Positions 13,401-28,400 of a DNA stretch of 64,000 bases are shown here, piece by piece; within the stretch, counting starts at the first letter, position 1; every line of letters starts with the position of its first letter. The notes below the pieces were generated by a model that was given only the letters and a program-made list of their open reading frames with translations, was not told where the DNA came from and ran no database searches. A program made the position numbers and the translations under genes. This DNA comes from Acanthaster planci (lineage: Eukaryota > Echinodermata > Asteroidea > Valvatida > Acanthasteridae), in NCBI RefSeq assembly GCF_001949145.1, contig NW_019091572.1:309767-373766 (forward strand), read 5' to 3'.

Positions 13401-16400
13401 AAATCCAGCATCCAAGCTTCCCAGCTGAGAGATTGAAGTTATTCCTTAGAGTAAAGAAAACAATTATCAACAAGAGTAATACGGGTAAAAATAAAAACAA
13501 AAGAAATTTTGCCATCGCTTCTATTGTCTTGCCGTGGGTCCTCAGTTGTATGCCCGTGCAACTTAAGGCACGAAGCAAATTCAATAATTCTGAAATATTG
13601 ACAACGTAAATGGAATATTGGGCTGTCCTCTGAGAATGCACTTTGCCTGCAGCTTGTGAGGGATTGTATTTCCATCGATGTTTTGGATATTTAATGCACA
13701 GGATCATGTTTCAATAGAGGCAAGATGAAACAAAAAACAAAAATAAACCGCAACCAGGAGAACCAACCAAACGAAACAAAGCAGAAGACATCCACGGGTA
13801 CTTGAATGTGCGTACCAATTGTTCCTTCCCTTTGTGTAGCGATTTATTTCATGATAAGGCATTAATAGGCTTTTGAAATGATAATCATACGTGGTAAAGT
13901 ATTCCAGGAGAGGGTCCCATTAGGGTAGCACATGGGAAGAGGGGATACTGCGTCATCCAAGATCCGGATTTCTCCAGTGCAATTTCCATCGATGCACGCT
14001 TCCAAAGACAGGCTGACTGATATTTCTCCGTTTGCTAGCCCCAGAGAGTATCTGCATAGTCACATCAATAGATTAAAAAACAAAACCAAAAACGAAAAAT
14101 AAAACGCAGATCTGATTAACAAAGTTCAGACAGTGTGTGATGATTAAAATTACACGAGGTCTTACGAAGTGTGTTATTCAGTAGCCAAAGACTGTTGTGA
14201 ATATATTTTAATCAGAATACTTATCAGTTTTTTTAAAGGTTTCCTCACGTATTTAGAAAATTCTACTCCAAAGATAGACCCACCACTGATAGTTGGTTAT
14301 AATTGATTTGATCTACTATACAATTTCCAATAAGACGAAAGTATGGCTATAATATTGAAGATGGAACAAGTCGTCCACGAAGTTTTCGGAAAGGGGATGG
14401 GAGTATATTGGGGAGGGGGCTCAGGGAGGGGTCAGATATTGTTCGACACCAGGGGATAATGTTTCAGGTGGAACCGTTTTTTGTGATCGCCTTTGCCGTC
14501 GGAAACAAGTATGGTTCAGGGGGAAACGACAATTTTGACGTTTGACGACAACATGACAAACAGAATGTTGTCACTCACACCTACGTAGACCTTTCTGGGT
14601 AAAAGTCTTTTACCATTAGTTTCTACGAAATCAGAGAAGTGACAAAATCATTTACCGAAGTTTGACAAAGTTTCCAATGACAATCTGATGACTGATGTCA
14701 AAATCGAGCTGTGAGAGGGATTTGCTGTGCTGCCAATTGCCGAACTCTAGAGTCAGCTTGCCCAGGCAAGGGTTGATCACCATAGAGGTACTGAATGCAT
14801 GATTCAGTGGTCCAAGGCTCACATCCAGGCAGCACCGTACACCAAAGCAACTGTTGATGATACTGCAGTGGGCCAAGGTGGCTAAGGTGCCGGGAAGCTG
14901 CATGCTGGGACAATCTGGAATATTTTGAAGTTATGCTGTGATTTGTAATTAAGATGTCTACTGTTCATATCTTGGCAACATTTTATGCTCAAGCAGGTTT
15001 TGAAGATTGCCACAATGCCTCCTGGAGCTTAAGTATTTAGAAGCTCAACGCTGGGACAATGGTGAACTCCAGCTTGTATTGTTGAATTATCTGAGATTCA
15101 TATCCAGAATTTTGCAATATGATAACCAGATCCAACCATCAACCACTTTTAATAAATAAGGTAAAATTCAACTATTTTAGAAATAAAGTAGTGTTATCGT
15201 ATTCACTATTCAGTTATTGAGTTCCATAACGAGTTGACACTTAAGGTAGTAATGTAGAATGAACTCACTGCCATAGGACTGGGGTCCTCTGGGGTTAACA
15301 CATGGTTGACTGCTGAAAAACTCTGGGTTGATTCCGAGTCGTGATAACAGCGCCAGCGACGCTCCCTGGATGACTTGTCCTGACAGTGTTTCTATGAAAC
15401 CATCAGCTGGATCGAAGACAGGAAAATATCAATTATGTGTGACTTATGAGAGGAAAACTGGGTTTTTAGCAATTAAATATGCGTCATAAAGTCATAAAGG
15501 TTCGCTGTACATTGGGAAAGGAAGAAATTTTTGATCTTGCATAATCAGCAAGTGGATCAACCATCCTTGTTGGACTGATAAAGGGTTTCTTGTGCAAAGA
15601 TATCTAACCCACCAGAAATGCTGTAGTTGCTGAAGCCTGGGTTGCACACGGGGATGGGTATGTTATGCTGCAGGTCAATGTTACTGCACAGCCCATCGAT
15701 GCAGTATTCAAGAGTCATATTCATCTCAAATTCTTTGGAGTCATTCCGCTTGTCAATAGAGTACCTGGATGAGAGGCAATAGTCACATAACTATTGATTT
15801 CTGGTATTCACTCATTGTCGGTACATATTTTCACCACCAAGCAAACAATTATATCATTTCCATTGTCTTCTTTTCTTCAAGATATTTCACAGGCCGTATG
15901 GGCTTTAGTTTTGGAACTATATATTGCCATACTTGCAGAAGTATGATTATTTTTATAATGCCAACAGTGAGTGTGAATATACCAAAGTCAGGAAGAAACA
16001 TTCCAAAGAGGCAAAATAATAAAGTATTTTCACGTCAAAGTAGGTTTTACAATTCACCTAGAACAAAACAAATTGTAAAAATAATACCTCTCTTTACACT
16101 GTGCAACGTCATATTGCGCATAAAATCCGATGCAAATACCAAATCAAAGGAGGGTTTTAGACCATTATTTGTAAAGCATGGTGTGCTTTGGCCCCTCACC
16201 TCAAGTTAATTCCTGAAGTAATTGAAACGGTTCTCTCGTCTCCTGAAACAAAGAACAAAATATTTCTTTGAGTAATGTGTTCTGTCAAATTGAAATTAAG
16301 GCTTTTGTACCAATGATGCTGGAAGAGGAAAAATTCTAATTCATAAATAAAGATTTGTAGACGCACCCATGTTTTGTCTGTCTTATTTTTATATCAAAAA

Positions 16401-19400
16401 GTGCCTAATTTCCCAAATCTACAACTTAAACGCCAATTATTCAAGTTCTACACGTATGTATTTCCTGCTTCAATGAAAAGAGCAAATCCAGAACAATTAG
16501 TTTTATGAGTGTTGTCTAGTGCTAATTTTGAGACTTTTGACAAGAGGATCAAGGGTTAAAATCCAGCAGTTAGCCACATTTAACATCCTTGTTTGGCTTA
16601 ACTCATTCTACCCGTCTCTTTCCACCTGCAAAATTATAGGCACTTGCATTATCTTGCATTCCACCTTTGATAGACTGGCATGGCATTTGGGCAGACAGAA
16701 ATATCTCCGGCCAAGAACAACCGGAGAAGAAACATTGGACAAATCAGTGTTCAAAAGTTACAAGTTCCTGGATCCATCTGCTGAATCTGCTCTCAGACAG
16801 GACAGACTCAGGGGAGGGGACAAAAAAGATTAAGAAATGGGAACAATGCTAACAAATTACTGAGGAGTGCACCAATATCACTGTAAACATTGTATGTCAG
16901 GTTATCTGCCATTATCGCTTGTGCTTGTCTACAAAAATGAGACATTAGAAAATCTTGGGCCTGACAACCCCCTCTCAGGCCTACCCCACTGATAGCTGAA
17001 GACAGAGCCATGGAAGGACCACTTCTCCAGGCCCAACGTGAAGGTGAAGTCGCAGGGGTCAAACTTGAACCACGTCGTTGCTGAAACATCTGCTATCTTT
17101 AGGTCCAGGTCCAGGCAGCATCGCAGCTCCGTGCAGGTTTCACCAATCAGGGAGCAGTTGCCAAGAAAACTAGCAGAACTGGCACAGACATCTTCACAGA
17201 AACACCAAGCAATATTGACAAAAACAAACCATTGTTTGGCATTTATAAAAGTGAAGGGCGAGAGTAACATTAAGTTGATGTGAGTGACCAGAGGGTAACA
17301 CACCTGCCAATTTGTGCCCAAATGTCCTCTTTATGGTTCAGCCACTGCATTCCCTGATATTATGATAAAATTTGGCCGAATTCGATTGGACCGATAGTTG
17401 CTTTTGCAAGCAAGTCCTTAGTATAACACAAACGGTACGGTCTTATACGGTCGCTACTGTTATAATAATAACTGCAGTAAAAAAAACAAAACAGTATAAG
17501 CCTGAAACTATTTTCACAAACCTCGTCTGTGACGGGAGCACGCCATTCCTGTGAGGAAGCCGGTCATGTTTAGATGGCGTAAGGCAGCGTCTATGGCAAA
17601 CTGGCCAATATTACCTCCAAGGTAAGCCAGGAAGCCTGATACAGTGCCATCACCTGAGTGATTAAAAAGTGAGAACCAAAATTTTGAGAAAGAAAAATCA
17701 AAATGAATTCAGAGCAAGACGTGTTAGTCTCTCTTTTCCACCGTCACGGAATACAGGTGTATGTGGACTCTTTTGTTTAATTGGGAAAGATTTTAACAAG
17801 GGTCTGTTGAAGAACTCTTTTTGAGCGTAGAAATTCAGAAGAACTGTGCCCTTTTTACACTTGTTTTTCTCACTGTGAATGTGTCGAAGTTGAAGAACTT
17901 GTTTACTAACTCTGTATATTACTACAACAATTTCCACAATTCCAATATTTACAAGCCGTACCAGGCAGAGTAAATGAATCTTCAGTGTTGCACAGTGGTA
18001 TTGGAAGACGACTGGCTGAAAACACGGTGAGAGTGTCACAGGCTCCATCTACACAGAAGACTAAGGAGAGGTCTACTTCAAACTGCTTGTCTTCAATGAT
18101 CTTGGCCACGCGCCATCTACATGATAAATATATACATTGCCATGTCAACAAAACAGCATGAAATTTTTAAACCTTGGACGTTGCGCTCAACTTACACGTT
18201 GGAAAGATGCGAGGTAGCCGCGTCTGTTTTTAATCTGACGTTAGATCGGCTGGATGCAGTGATTTATTTTAGACTGTTGCCACATTTAAAACATGATGAT
18301 AGCCTCATTTGCGGTACATACCTTATTTTCAGAACGTCATTCACAACCTCCTTAATGGTATCTCCCAAAGGATAATGAAACAAGGTGACGCTTCGTTCCC
18401 ACTTCTCAAAACCAACTGACAGGCTGTAGTTGCAGGGATCCAGTATGACCCAGGTATTGATGCTGCGAGTAGTTATCTTGAAGTCCATCTCCAGACAGCA
18501 TCGGATGCCCAGGCAGGAATCGGTGAGGGTGCACGATAGGAAGTCGGGAAGCTGGGTTACATCGACTCCTGGACAGCCTAAATTAGAGGGAAAATCAAGG
18601 ACAAGAAAGGAAGAAATCAATGACAGTACAAAGATTAGAAATAACAAGAGGGAAAGTCAGGGAGCTTTGTAATAAATATCAAGGGCCGGACAACCTAAGA
18701 AACTGAGAACATCAAAACAAGAATGGCAGTTAGTGATAGTTGGTGACAGAGTAACAGAGGAAGTCTAGAAGATTGGTATCATCAGCGACTGGTAAACCTA
18801 ACAAATGAAGGAAATCAATGACAGAGCAAGAGCGACAGCTAGCAAGCTGGCTAATATCAATGGCTAGGCAGCCTAATCAGCTACAAGTTTTGGCAAAAGG
18901 CAATGGCAAGTTTAAATGTTAGAAATTAGGAAGCTGAGAATCAACCTAACAAATGACTCGATGTAAGTTATTTATATTTTACCCAAGCAATTCCAGTCTC
19001 TTCGAGTTCTGCCCAGTGGGGATACAGCCCCCCTTCTACTAAACATGCATGAGTTAACCAATGTGATAATCATAACTTACCACTTTTTAAAGAGCCTGGT
19101 GTTCCTCTATCACACTGTTCACTCTGTAGATATTGCTGTAGTGGATAAATATGAGATCTGATAACAGTGAGGTAACAGTTGATACAATATCGTAATGTGC
19201 TCACCTCTCCAAATAGCCACAAAAATTAATGTATGCTGGCTTTTATATGCGCGCATGCTTGCCTTTCTCTTGGAAGTGTGGTATGCACAAACAACATACT
19301 AAAATATCAGATGGTGGGGTTTTTTACAAAAATTGGTCTACTAATTGTGCCTGTGTGTTTAAGAAACCTTGCGTGGGACAAGCAAAGTAGGAAGTACCCC

Positions 19401-22400
19401 AAAAGCTTCTTGTGGGGTACCTTAGCGATACCAAACAATGACTTCCTGAAAAAGATATCGGGATTTACGCAAAAAGGGAAAATTTCCAAAATTTACTAAT
19501 CGTCACAAATTGACGTTTAAATGATATTTATTTGGTACAAATTTCAACACAAGAATTTAATTTATATTACGATTTCTTGCCCTTACCCAATGTTCATGTT
19601 TAAAAACATTGTATACTCAGTGCTTGTTAGAGAGCTTGCGAAAAAACTGTTATATAAACTAATATCTCCCCAATGCAAAGTGCATCTTGAAAATAGTTTG
19701 CAGTATCCACCGCAACACCTGCATCGGACTGGTTAGCCGATCCTGGCAAGCTTGGTGGTCAAGTAGTTTAAGACATCTGGACTAATGAGCAGGAGGTCGT
19801 GGGTTCGAGTTCCTCCCGAGTAAGCTTGTGAATAATTCAGCAAGCTCTCGGATAAGCAATGAGTATACAGTGTTTATAAATATATACGTTGGGTACGGGC
19901 AAAAAAAGTAAGATAAATTAACTCCTTGACACCAAGTACATCTTGAAAGCAGGAAATGAACTTTAGGGATAACGGGAGCACCTTGAAACGTGCACTTTGA
20001 GCCCTGATCTTGTGTTTTTTGTAGGACAAAGAAAATATCCCGAAAGACAAAACGAAAACGTGTGTGCATAAACCAGGAATTAGGCAATCCTGTAAAGTGT
20101 AGCGTAATCAAGGGAAGGTGTACGACAGAAAACAGTCCCGAACCTTAGTTATTTTTTACCATACCAGACACTGGCCTAAACTCAGTTATTATACGGGTAA
20201 ATAGTGCTTATGGGTTAGGCCGGTGCAACAGCACAGCCAGTTGAACGTTATCATTAAATTCCCCTTAAAAATGGTGTTGAATTGTATACGGGCAAGCAAC
20301 GTTTAAGAAAACATGCCACGTGATGTTCTGATTCCATCTTAATAACGAGTTTCTCCAATCCACGTGACAGAGACAACCCTAGAAACCAATATGCACTCAC
20401 ACTCAGGCCAAATTTCTCCATTACAAGGCCAATGGCAGAGTCTCCAATGCGACCACCCAGTTCTTGTATAAATCCCTCCACTGTTCCATCACCGGGCAAG
20501 GTGAATGAGCTGACGTTGGTGTTGCACAGAGGTATGGGAACCCAGACGTGATCCAGTACCGGAGTTGTGGTGCAGGTATCATCAATGCACAGCACGATGT
20601 TAAGGGTCACAGAGAAGACTTCTTTTGCTGTCAGCTTGTCAATAGAATACCTTCACATTGACAGAAATTATACATGTATTGTCAAAATATTAGTACCTGA
20701 ATCACTATAGTGCCTCAAAGGTACATTCATGTCCGTTTCAAAAATTCTCCTCACCATATTGGAAAAAAATCTCAGCTGTGATTTGAAAACCAGTCATCAA
20801 TCAAAGTAAAATAATCGGTATAAAACTTTTGCAGTTCTAAATCAACGACAGATTTGCTGTGCATCAGTTCAGTCGATCTCATTGGTGGGTGTACAAGGCA
20901 AAGTTACGGAACACATTGAGACAAATATTCAGTTGATCGAAATTAAATCATGAACCTGTGATTTTTCAAGGACAAAGGGGGTTTCCCATTCAAAAGGTGA
21001 TAACTTGAATTGAGAACTCGAAAAGTTGAGAAACGGGTCGTTCAAAAACCACTTAAACGTACCAGTTCATTCAACTCCCAAATCCTAACAAGAACACTTA
21101 CTTCAGCAATACAGCATTGCCAATGTTCAGAGTTTCCACGTTTCCCCAAGTGTAGCTGAAGAGCGTGGCATTAAGCTCCCAACTCTCAAAAGCCACATAA
21201 AGCTGGTAGTTGCACGGGTCCACTTGGATCCTTGTTGTCAGCATGAGTTCTGTTACGATGAAGTCTAGATGGATGCAGCATTGGATGCCTAGGCAACGGT
21301 CGTCGATGGAGCACTGGACGATGTTCTCAAGGAATGGCAAGGAAATCGTCGGGCAGTCTGTTAAAAAAGATTCGTTGTGGATACAGCGTCTCTTAGAGAT
21401 GATAAATTTTGAGTGAATCAATGGAAATCGGCTGACGTCCCTCTAGTAATGAAGCTATATTCTTGCATGTTCTTTTACATTTTGGGATCCACAGTGATTC
21501 AATCCTGAATTTGTATGTGAATCGAGATGTATGTAGCCTGAAAAGGCCTCAATAGTATGTGTGTTTCCGTGATGCCATCTCGAAATGTTAATTTGGGCAG
21601 AAGGCTGCCGGTTAAATTTGAAAACTGGCCTCTTCAATAATGCTTCACAATGCTTTAAATTACTATAAGTATAAACTTGTCCCAAATTATATTGTTTGTA
21701 GGCTGAACGTCAAAGCAACGTAAGCTCAAATATATTCCATGCCCGTGCCATATTACAAACATGTTTAGTTGACACCAAAAAAACCTTATCAATAATTTGG
21801 GACTCTCCAATCTATCATAGAGAGTGTCGAAGTCTCAAACATAGAATATTGACAATGTTCTGAAGACGGTAGGACTCCAGGAATAGTATTCACTTAAAGT
21901 GGTTTTCTATTACCGGCCCATAACAACAGCGCACAGCAGGGATACGGTGGCCGCATAATACCACTCCATAACAGACACTATAAACAAAAGCAACGGTTAA
22001 ACTTATTTTCAGCATATGCAATGACGTGAATATCTGAAGCCAAATTTTTACTTTAATAAACCTCAGTTATAAATTATACAACCTTTTTAGTCCTATTTTT
22101 CGAAGATAAAGATTTGCTTCTCCAAAACTACTTCCAAATCTATTATAAAATCACCGACTCACGGGTGTTTGTCTCTGAAGCCAACTGGCATGTTCTTCCA
22201 ATTATAATATCCTGCAAAAACAAAAATACACAACAGGCTATTTTCAGTGAGTAATTTGCAAAAGAATGAAGCCATTAGTTAATTTAAGTCAATATCGTAG
22301 AAAAAGTGAAAATCGATCCAAAGCAGAAACAGCGTCTGTTTGAAAGCCTTAAAGTATCTAATACCAAAAAAATTCTGGAATCCTTAATTTCAAAAGTGAA

Positions 22401-25400
22401 AAGGGTGGGAACATGAATTCATACCTGTAAGTTGAGTCGTCGGAGGACCAGCTGGATGGCTGCCTGTCCAACATTGTCTCCCAGCTCCTGCAGGAAACCT
22501 CTCACCGTGCCGTCACCAGGCAAGGCCAGGGAGGAGTTGGCATTGCAGATGGGCATTGGGATTCTCTGGTCTGTCATGATGGGAAAGACTCTGGTAACAC
22601 CGTCGATGAGGAGGGAGAAGGCAAAATCCACTTCGTATTCCTTCGTGGCATCCAACTTGTCGATGGAAAACCTGGACATTATGAATGAAAACTTCCGTCA
22701 ATTTGTCAATGTATCTGTCAATTTGCGTTTTTCTACATATTTTACCTCTTTTGCCTTCTATGTTTACAGTGTTAGAAATGTATTTAGTTAGAGGGTGTCA
22801 GTCCGAGGCGTCGACGTCAACTCTAACCTGGTTTAGTATTACAAAATCAGCTTCTTTTAAGTTGGATTTTCAGATCTCCTTGCAGTTAAGAAAGCATTTA
22901 CAGATATTTGAGATAAAGTCCTTACACTTACTTCTTTACATTTACTTGATTTAGAATGTCAAAAGCTAATTCTGGAGTCTTCTTTAAAGTGGGATTAAAA
23001 AAAAATCTACACTCACATAACACTCAGAGCATTTCCGATCACGAAATGTTCCATCACTCCCCACTCGTAGGAAAACAGTGACGCGTTGAAGAACCACTTC
23101 TCCAGTCCGACAGACATCTTGTAGTCACATGGGTCGATAATAAACCAGGTCTTGGTGCTGATCTGAGTTAGTTTGAGATCCAGCGTTAGACAGCAGTGAA
23201 GACTTGTACAACGGTTGCCGATACTACATGACAAGCTGGGAATGTTGTTGGGAATCTGAACTGGACAACCTGAATCAGGAATCCCAGAAGCATTGGTGAG
23301 ACTAATTAAGCAGAATAACTTACTGAAATAGATACGTCTTCAGTGTAAGTTTAATTATTATTATCTCCTATGTTTGTGTCATTGCAGGGTATGTGGCGCC
23401 AAATGAAAGAGTAAGCGCTGCCTTAATAGTATGTATATGAAAAATTGTGTAAATATTAACAATAAAACAACGGGCAATTTTAAAAAAAGAATTTCAGTGA
23501 TTAAGTGATTAAGACTTACTTGCAGATACATGTTAAATCTGGTGAAAGACTGCAAATAACTGAGCATACACTGGCTATACGTAGCGTTATAAAAATACAC
23601 ACAATACATTACATGACACGTCCTGACAGGACTCTCTTGCAAAGATGAGCGGTAACAGAAAGCGGAATGCGTTTAAGGCATATTGCGGACCCAATCAGAA
23701 AGTAAATGATTATACCGACGACATATTAAAATATATGTTGCTCCCCACGAGGAATCGAAGCAATTGAAGAGTACTTCATTCTTTACCTTTTTATTTGATT
23801 GGCCAAAATTTTCAGTCTCCAAATGGTTTCTTTTGAAAATTCGCTCATATCACTAATTACATTAGTTCATTATCTTAGAGCGCTGATTGTCTACTCTCAG
23901 CGTCAGCAGTCCCAGAGAGCACCGCGGAGTTGCATATTTTATATTGTGAGGATTTACATAGGCCTACGGTAGTCCATTTTGTCAGTGTAATACTGTATAC
24001 TCCTCTGTGTAAATGGGCCCTTATGGAAAAACACTACTGAAGTAAAGTTGGAGGTCGGTCATGGAGTAGGTATCATTCAATACAGGTGATCAGGAATATA
24101 TAGGAATTGGTTAAGTTCCCGGTTGACACTTTGGGGTTCCCTCTTCCTGATAAATTTTTCCAACATAAAAATAGAAGATGCATGTTGAGATCTTGACTGT
24201 GCAAATATTCTTCTCAGGTAAAATTCTTTCTTCTGAAAGAAAATTTGTCAATACTTACTTTCATTGCCAGCTTCCTGCGCTGGGGGCAAATTACAAGCGT
24301 CTCTGGACAGGAAACTCTGTGAACCAAGCAGTGGAAATCAACGCAAATTAACTCTTAGAATTTGTTTAGTGTTAATTCTAGACTCTTCAAACCACAATGT
24401 ACAAAAGATAAACTTCCCAAGCACAGTAACTTTCTGTAATTTACTCTTATAATGGAGCAATGGATCGAGTAGACTAACCTTCAGTCCCAGATAATCTAGT
24501 ACCAAATCCACTGCTGCGTCTGTGACCTGGCCCCCTATGCTCTCCAGGTAGCCAGAGACAGTGCCATTCCCAGGCAAGGTGAGAGTGGCATTAGGGTTGC
24601 AGATCGGAATGAATACGTGGGCTGCCTGGAGCAGGTGAATGGGTCTGCAACTGCCGTCTATACACAGGATTACAGACAGGTCTATCAAGAACTCCTTCTG
24701 TGCCTTCAACTTGTCAACGTTATACCTGAGTAGATTGAAGAAAGTACGTGAGGCATTGCAATAAACTCGAACCATTTTCATGATGCTCCTTCTCGATAGG
24801 TTTAGTAACAAAGATACGGCTTTGTCAGAATCAATAATGGCTCGGAAATACTTGCGTTGAAGGGCTTGTGGTTCCTGCCTTCATAACCACATGACTTCAA
24901 CTGTCAAGTGAGTATTTTAAGCTGCAACGAAAACTGTCAGAAAGCGCGCACCCAATTCAATATTTAACTTACGCTATGTGCACGGAATCACTGACATCAA
25001 GCGCCTTATCCACTCCCCAGTCGTATTCAAAGATTGTGACATTCTTTGACCACGACCCCAGCCCAACAGACAGTTTCAATTCGCAGGGGTCTAGAAGAGC
25101 CCAAGTGGTAGTGGACAACTGAGTGAAGATCAGGTCTAGGGAGGCACAGCATGTCAGGCCAAGGCATCGGTCATCCACTGTGCAGGTCAGGAAGCTGGTC
25201 GGAGATGGCAACCTCAGAAGTGGACATTCTAAGGGTAAAACAAATGTCAATGTCTCTGGCCAATATTGCGGTGGGTTCTTGCAACACTGATGGGAGTTAG
25301 CAAAACAAAAGTATATCTTTAACACTTTAATATGACAACTGTGTACGTTTTTATTTGTTTAGAGGGGAAGCCTGCTTAAGCCCGAAAGGCAAAATACCAA

Positions 25401-28400
25401 TAAAAAAGAAGGGCAGGGCATATTCACCGTTTTGCAAGATCGCCATCGTAATAGATAAAAACAGGGAATAAACTCACTGTTTTCACTTGGTGCAAGTACC
25501 TCCATGTCACACTGCTGGTTGTCAATATATTGCTGGAAAAAATAAATGCAAAAACATCCTGGCTACATTTATCTTCATCATACAAGACTCATATCAAAGT
25601 TTTCCGATGATCAGAAGCGCAGGAGCGACATGTTTGTTGAGAAGGCACGGTCTATGAAGGCCTGTTTAAAGGGATGGATAGTTCAGCAACAATCACACGT
25701 CTGCTCGAGGGCCACAAATGTTCTAGGAAAGGCTGATGAGAAAAAGCCTTACGGCAAGCAACCAAGGCCCATGTACGGGTGCTATTCGTTTACCCAAGCG
25801 CTGTTGTGTTATGAAAGCATAAACACGAGACCGGAAGTACACACGTATTGTGATACACATAGAGAGAGATAGTTGATTGGTTAGAGCATAGAGCTACAAA
25901 CCCTAGTTGATTGGTGAGAAACGTCTGTTTTGTTCATGTGTAAAGTACATGATAGCCCAAACGTGTCCGCAAAACTGAGGGCACAACGAAAAAAGGAAAG
26001 TGATATCGCCTAACAAAATATCTCACTTTCATGAACTATTTACAGATGTTCCCACAAACCACTTTTCCATGGATACAGGGTATTCCATGGATACCTTTTA
26101 AAGCATTTCACTCACATCTCCAAACTCATTTCCGCATCTTATCTCTTAGGCACCCTACTCCCCTAGCAGTCTCATCAAAACCTTCTACTTCATGGTTCCG
26201 AAGACAATACTGTTTTATACGTTTTCCTCATTCCGCTTCTTTCTGATATTCCTTGCATGTAACGATATTCCCTTCCACCTGTGATCTATTTAAGCGAAAT
26301 GTAAATAGCTACCTATCTCTATGGTCTTCGTCTATCGTCTCACTCTATGATATGGAGTTGGCACCAGTTGCCCATTGGCCTTGAACGTCAAGACATTTAT
26401 ATAACAGGTTCTGCCCTTAAGACATTTATACTAAACTTATACCTGGATTCCAAGTTTTCGAAGGCCAGCCTGGACAGCCAACTCCCCGACGTTTCCAGCA
26501 AGATCCTGGGCAAATCCCGCAAAGCTACCATCTCCTGGCAGCTCAAAGGAGGCGTTGAGATTACAGAACGGGATGGGGACCAACGCATTGCTGAGCACCG
26601 GTGTGGTTGAACAATCATCATCCAAACAGAAAGAGATATCCAGATTGATCTGAAAGGACTCCTCCGCATCTAACTTGTCAATGTTCACACTGATGGACAA
26701 AAAAGGTAACAGGGGAGTGAAACACATTTCTTTTCAGAAAGCAGCAACCAAAAAGTCCTAGTAAGAAATATGAAATGAAAATAGTTTATTGATAGGTGCA
26801 CGAACTAAAGTAAGTTCAGAGATTAAATGAAAAAAAAGGTTCAGTAATCTCAATTATTATAAGTGTGTCATTTCACCTGAAAAGTCTGCAGAAATAATGC
26901 TTATTGCCTGCAAGAACGCATACGTCAAAATACCCCCAAATGACACAATTCTGGTCATTAGTTAAATATGCAGTATTGTAATTTTCAATGTAATTTCCAT
27001 TGCATGTTAGCAGACTGAGTTATGCAACGCAAAACTGCTGGTTCACAGCTGTAAAAACCTGACATCCCAACACTTATAAAAATATGTATAGAGGTCTAAT
27101 TTAGTGACAACAGTATTATCATTACTCTCTTGCAGACTTGGAACCAAACCTACCAGGAATCTACTTTTACCATGGTACCACTAGATACTGACCAATGAAA
27201 TGGACTGGCATAAAGTTCCAGTAATCTAGCCCCTGTAATCTGTTCTACGGTATTCCCACCAGCACAGTTCCTTACCGTATCGCGACAGCGTTCCCTACGT
27301 TGACCTCTTCCTGCCGACCCCAAGGATAAGACAACATTTCCAAATCCTGCTGCCAGCTGCCAAGACCCACAGAGAGTTGATAGGTACAAGGATCAAAGAT
27401 GAAGGAGACCTGAGTGCTGATGGGAGCGATACCTTGGATTGGAAGCTCCAGACAGCAATCAAGCCCCAGACACTTCTCATGAAGGGTGCAGATGAGGTTT
27501 CTGGGGAGGTGAGGGAGTCTGACATCTCGTGGACAAACTGCACAAGGAAACAGTTTTCTATCAATACACACGCCAGTCGGAGTCAAGTACTCTTCCATGG
27601 CAAGGTGCAGCTTTAATTTACATAATCAGCAATCGAAGCCACGAAGAATGCAGGTTTTAGAAAACCAAAAAAGCTTAAATAGGTGCAAACGGCCATATTA
27701 TGTGTGGATTTTCTAAGAAATGTTCAGTATTTTTATTTTATCATTAAGACGAAAGAAAGGAAGATGTATTTTGCGGGAAGAAAAGCGTACTAAATTGAAT
27801 ATTTGTTGAACTTACGTCTCTGCCAACCATTCTGCGTGACTTGTGGACGTATGCATGACTCCCTACTGATGTATTCCTGACATTGATAATAAAGTAGACA
27901 GAGATTTAGTACATTCCTCCTCACTTTGTATCAAAACAGGTTTTACAATGTTTGAAGTCAATACGTCCCTGCGGCTTTTATATTCCGGTTAAAATTTAAA
28001 TTGAGACACATGAAGAATTGGCACGAAGAATGCAACTTTTTTCACATTATCTCAGAATTAGGTGGGATGTGAGTCAATGCAGGCATGATTATGTAGAATT
28101 GCAACTAATCACTCTTAAAATAATGGTGACCTTCTAAAAACTTCAAGGAATAAAAACACTGTGAATCACACTTTCTTAAGTTGCCAAGTTTCAAACTGAG
28201 ATACTTCTTTACTACACAGTGTACATTGAACTTCCTAGGCGTTTCATGAAGGTTTGGATCCCGGCCAGCAAAACATAATGAAGAACGAAATTTCAGTCCC
28301 ATACTCTGGAAACAATAATACCACATGGTTGCTTCAAAAAAGGCTACTTAAATACATATACTTTTAAAAAGACTCACAGAAAGCCCCAGATGTCTCAGAA

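Noticed and set aside
19753-19825. Functional tRNA-Leu gene
   Set aside because: Acceptor stem and anticodon stem do not pair fully; better treated as a tRNA-derived repeat.
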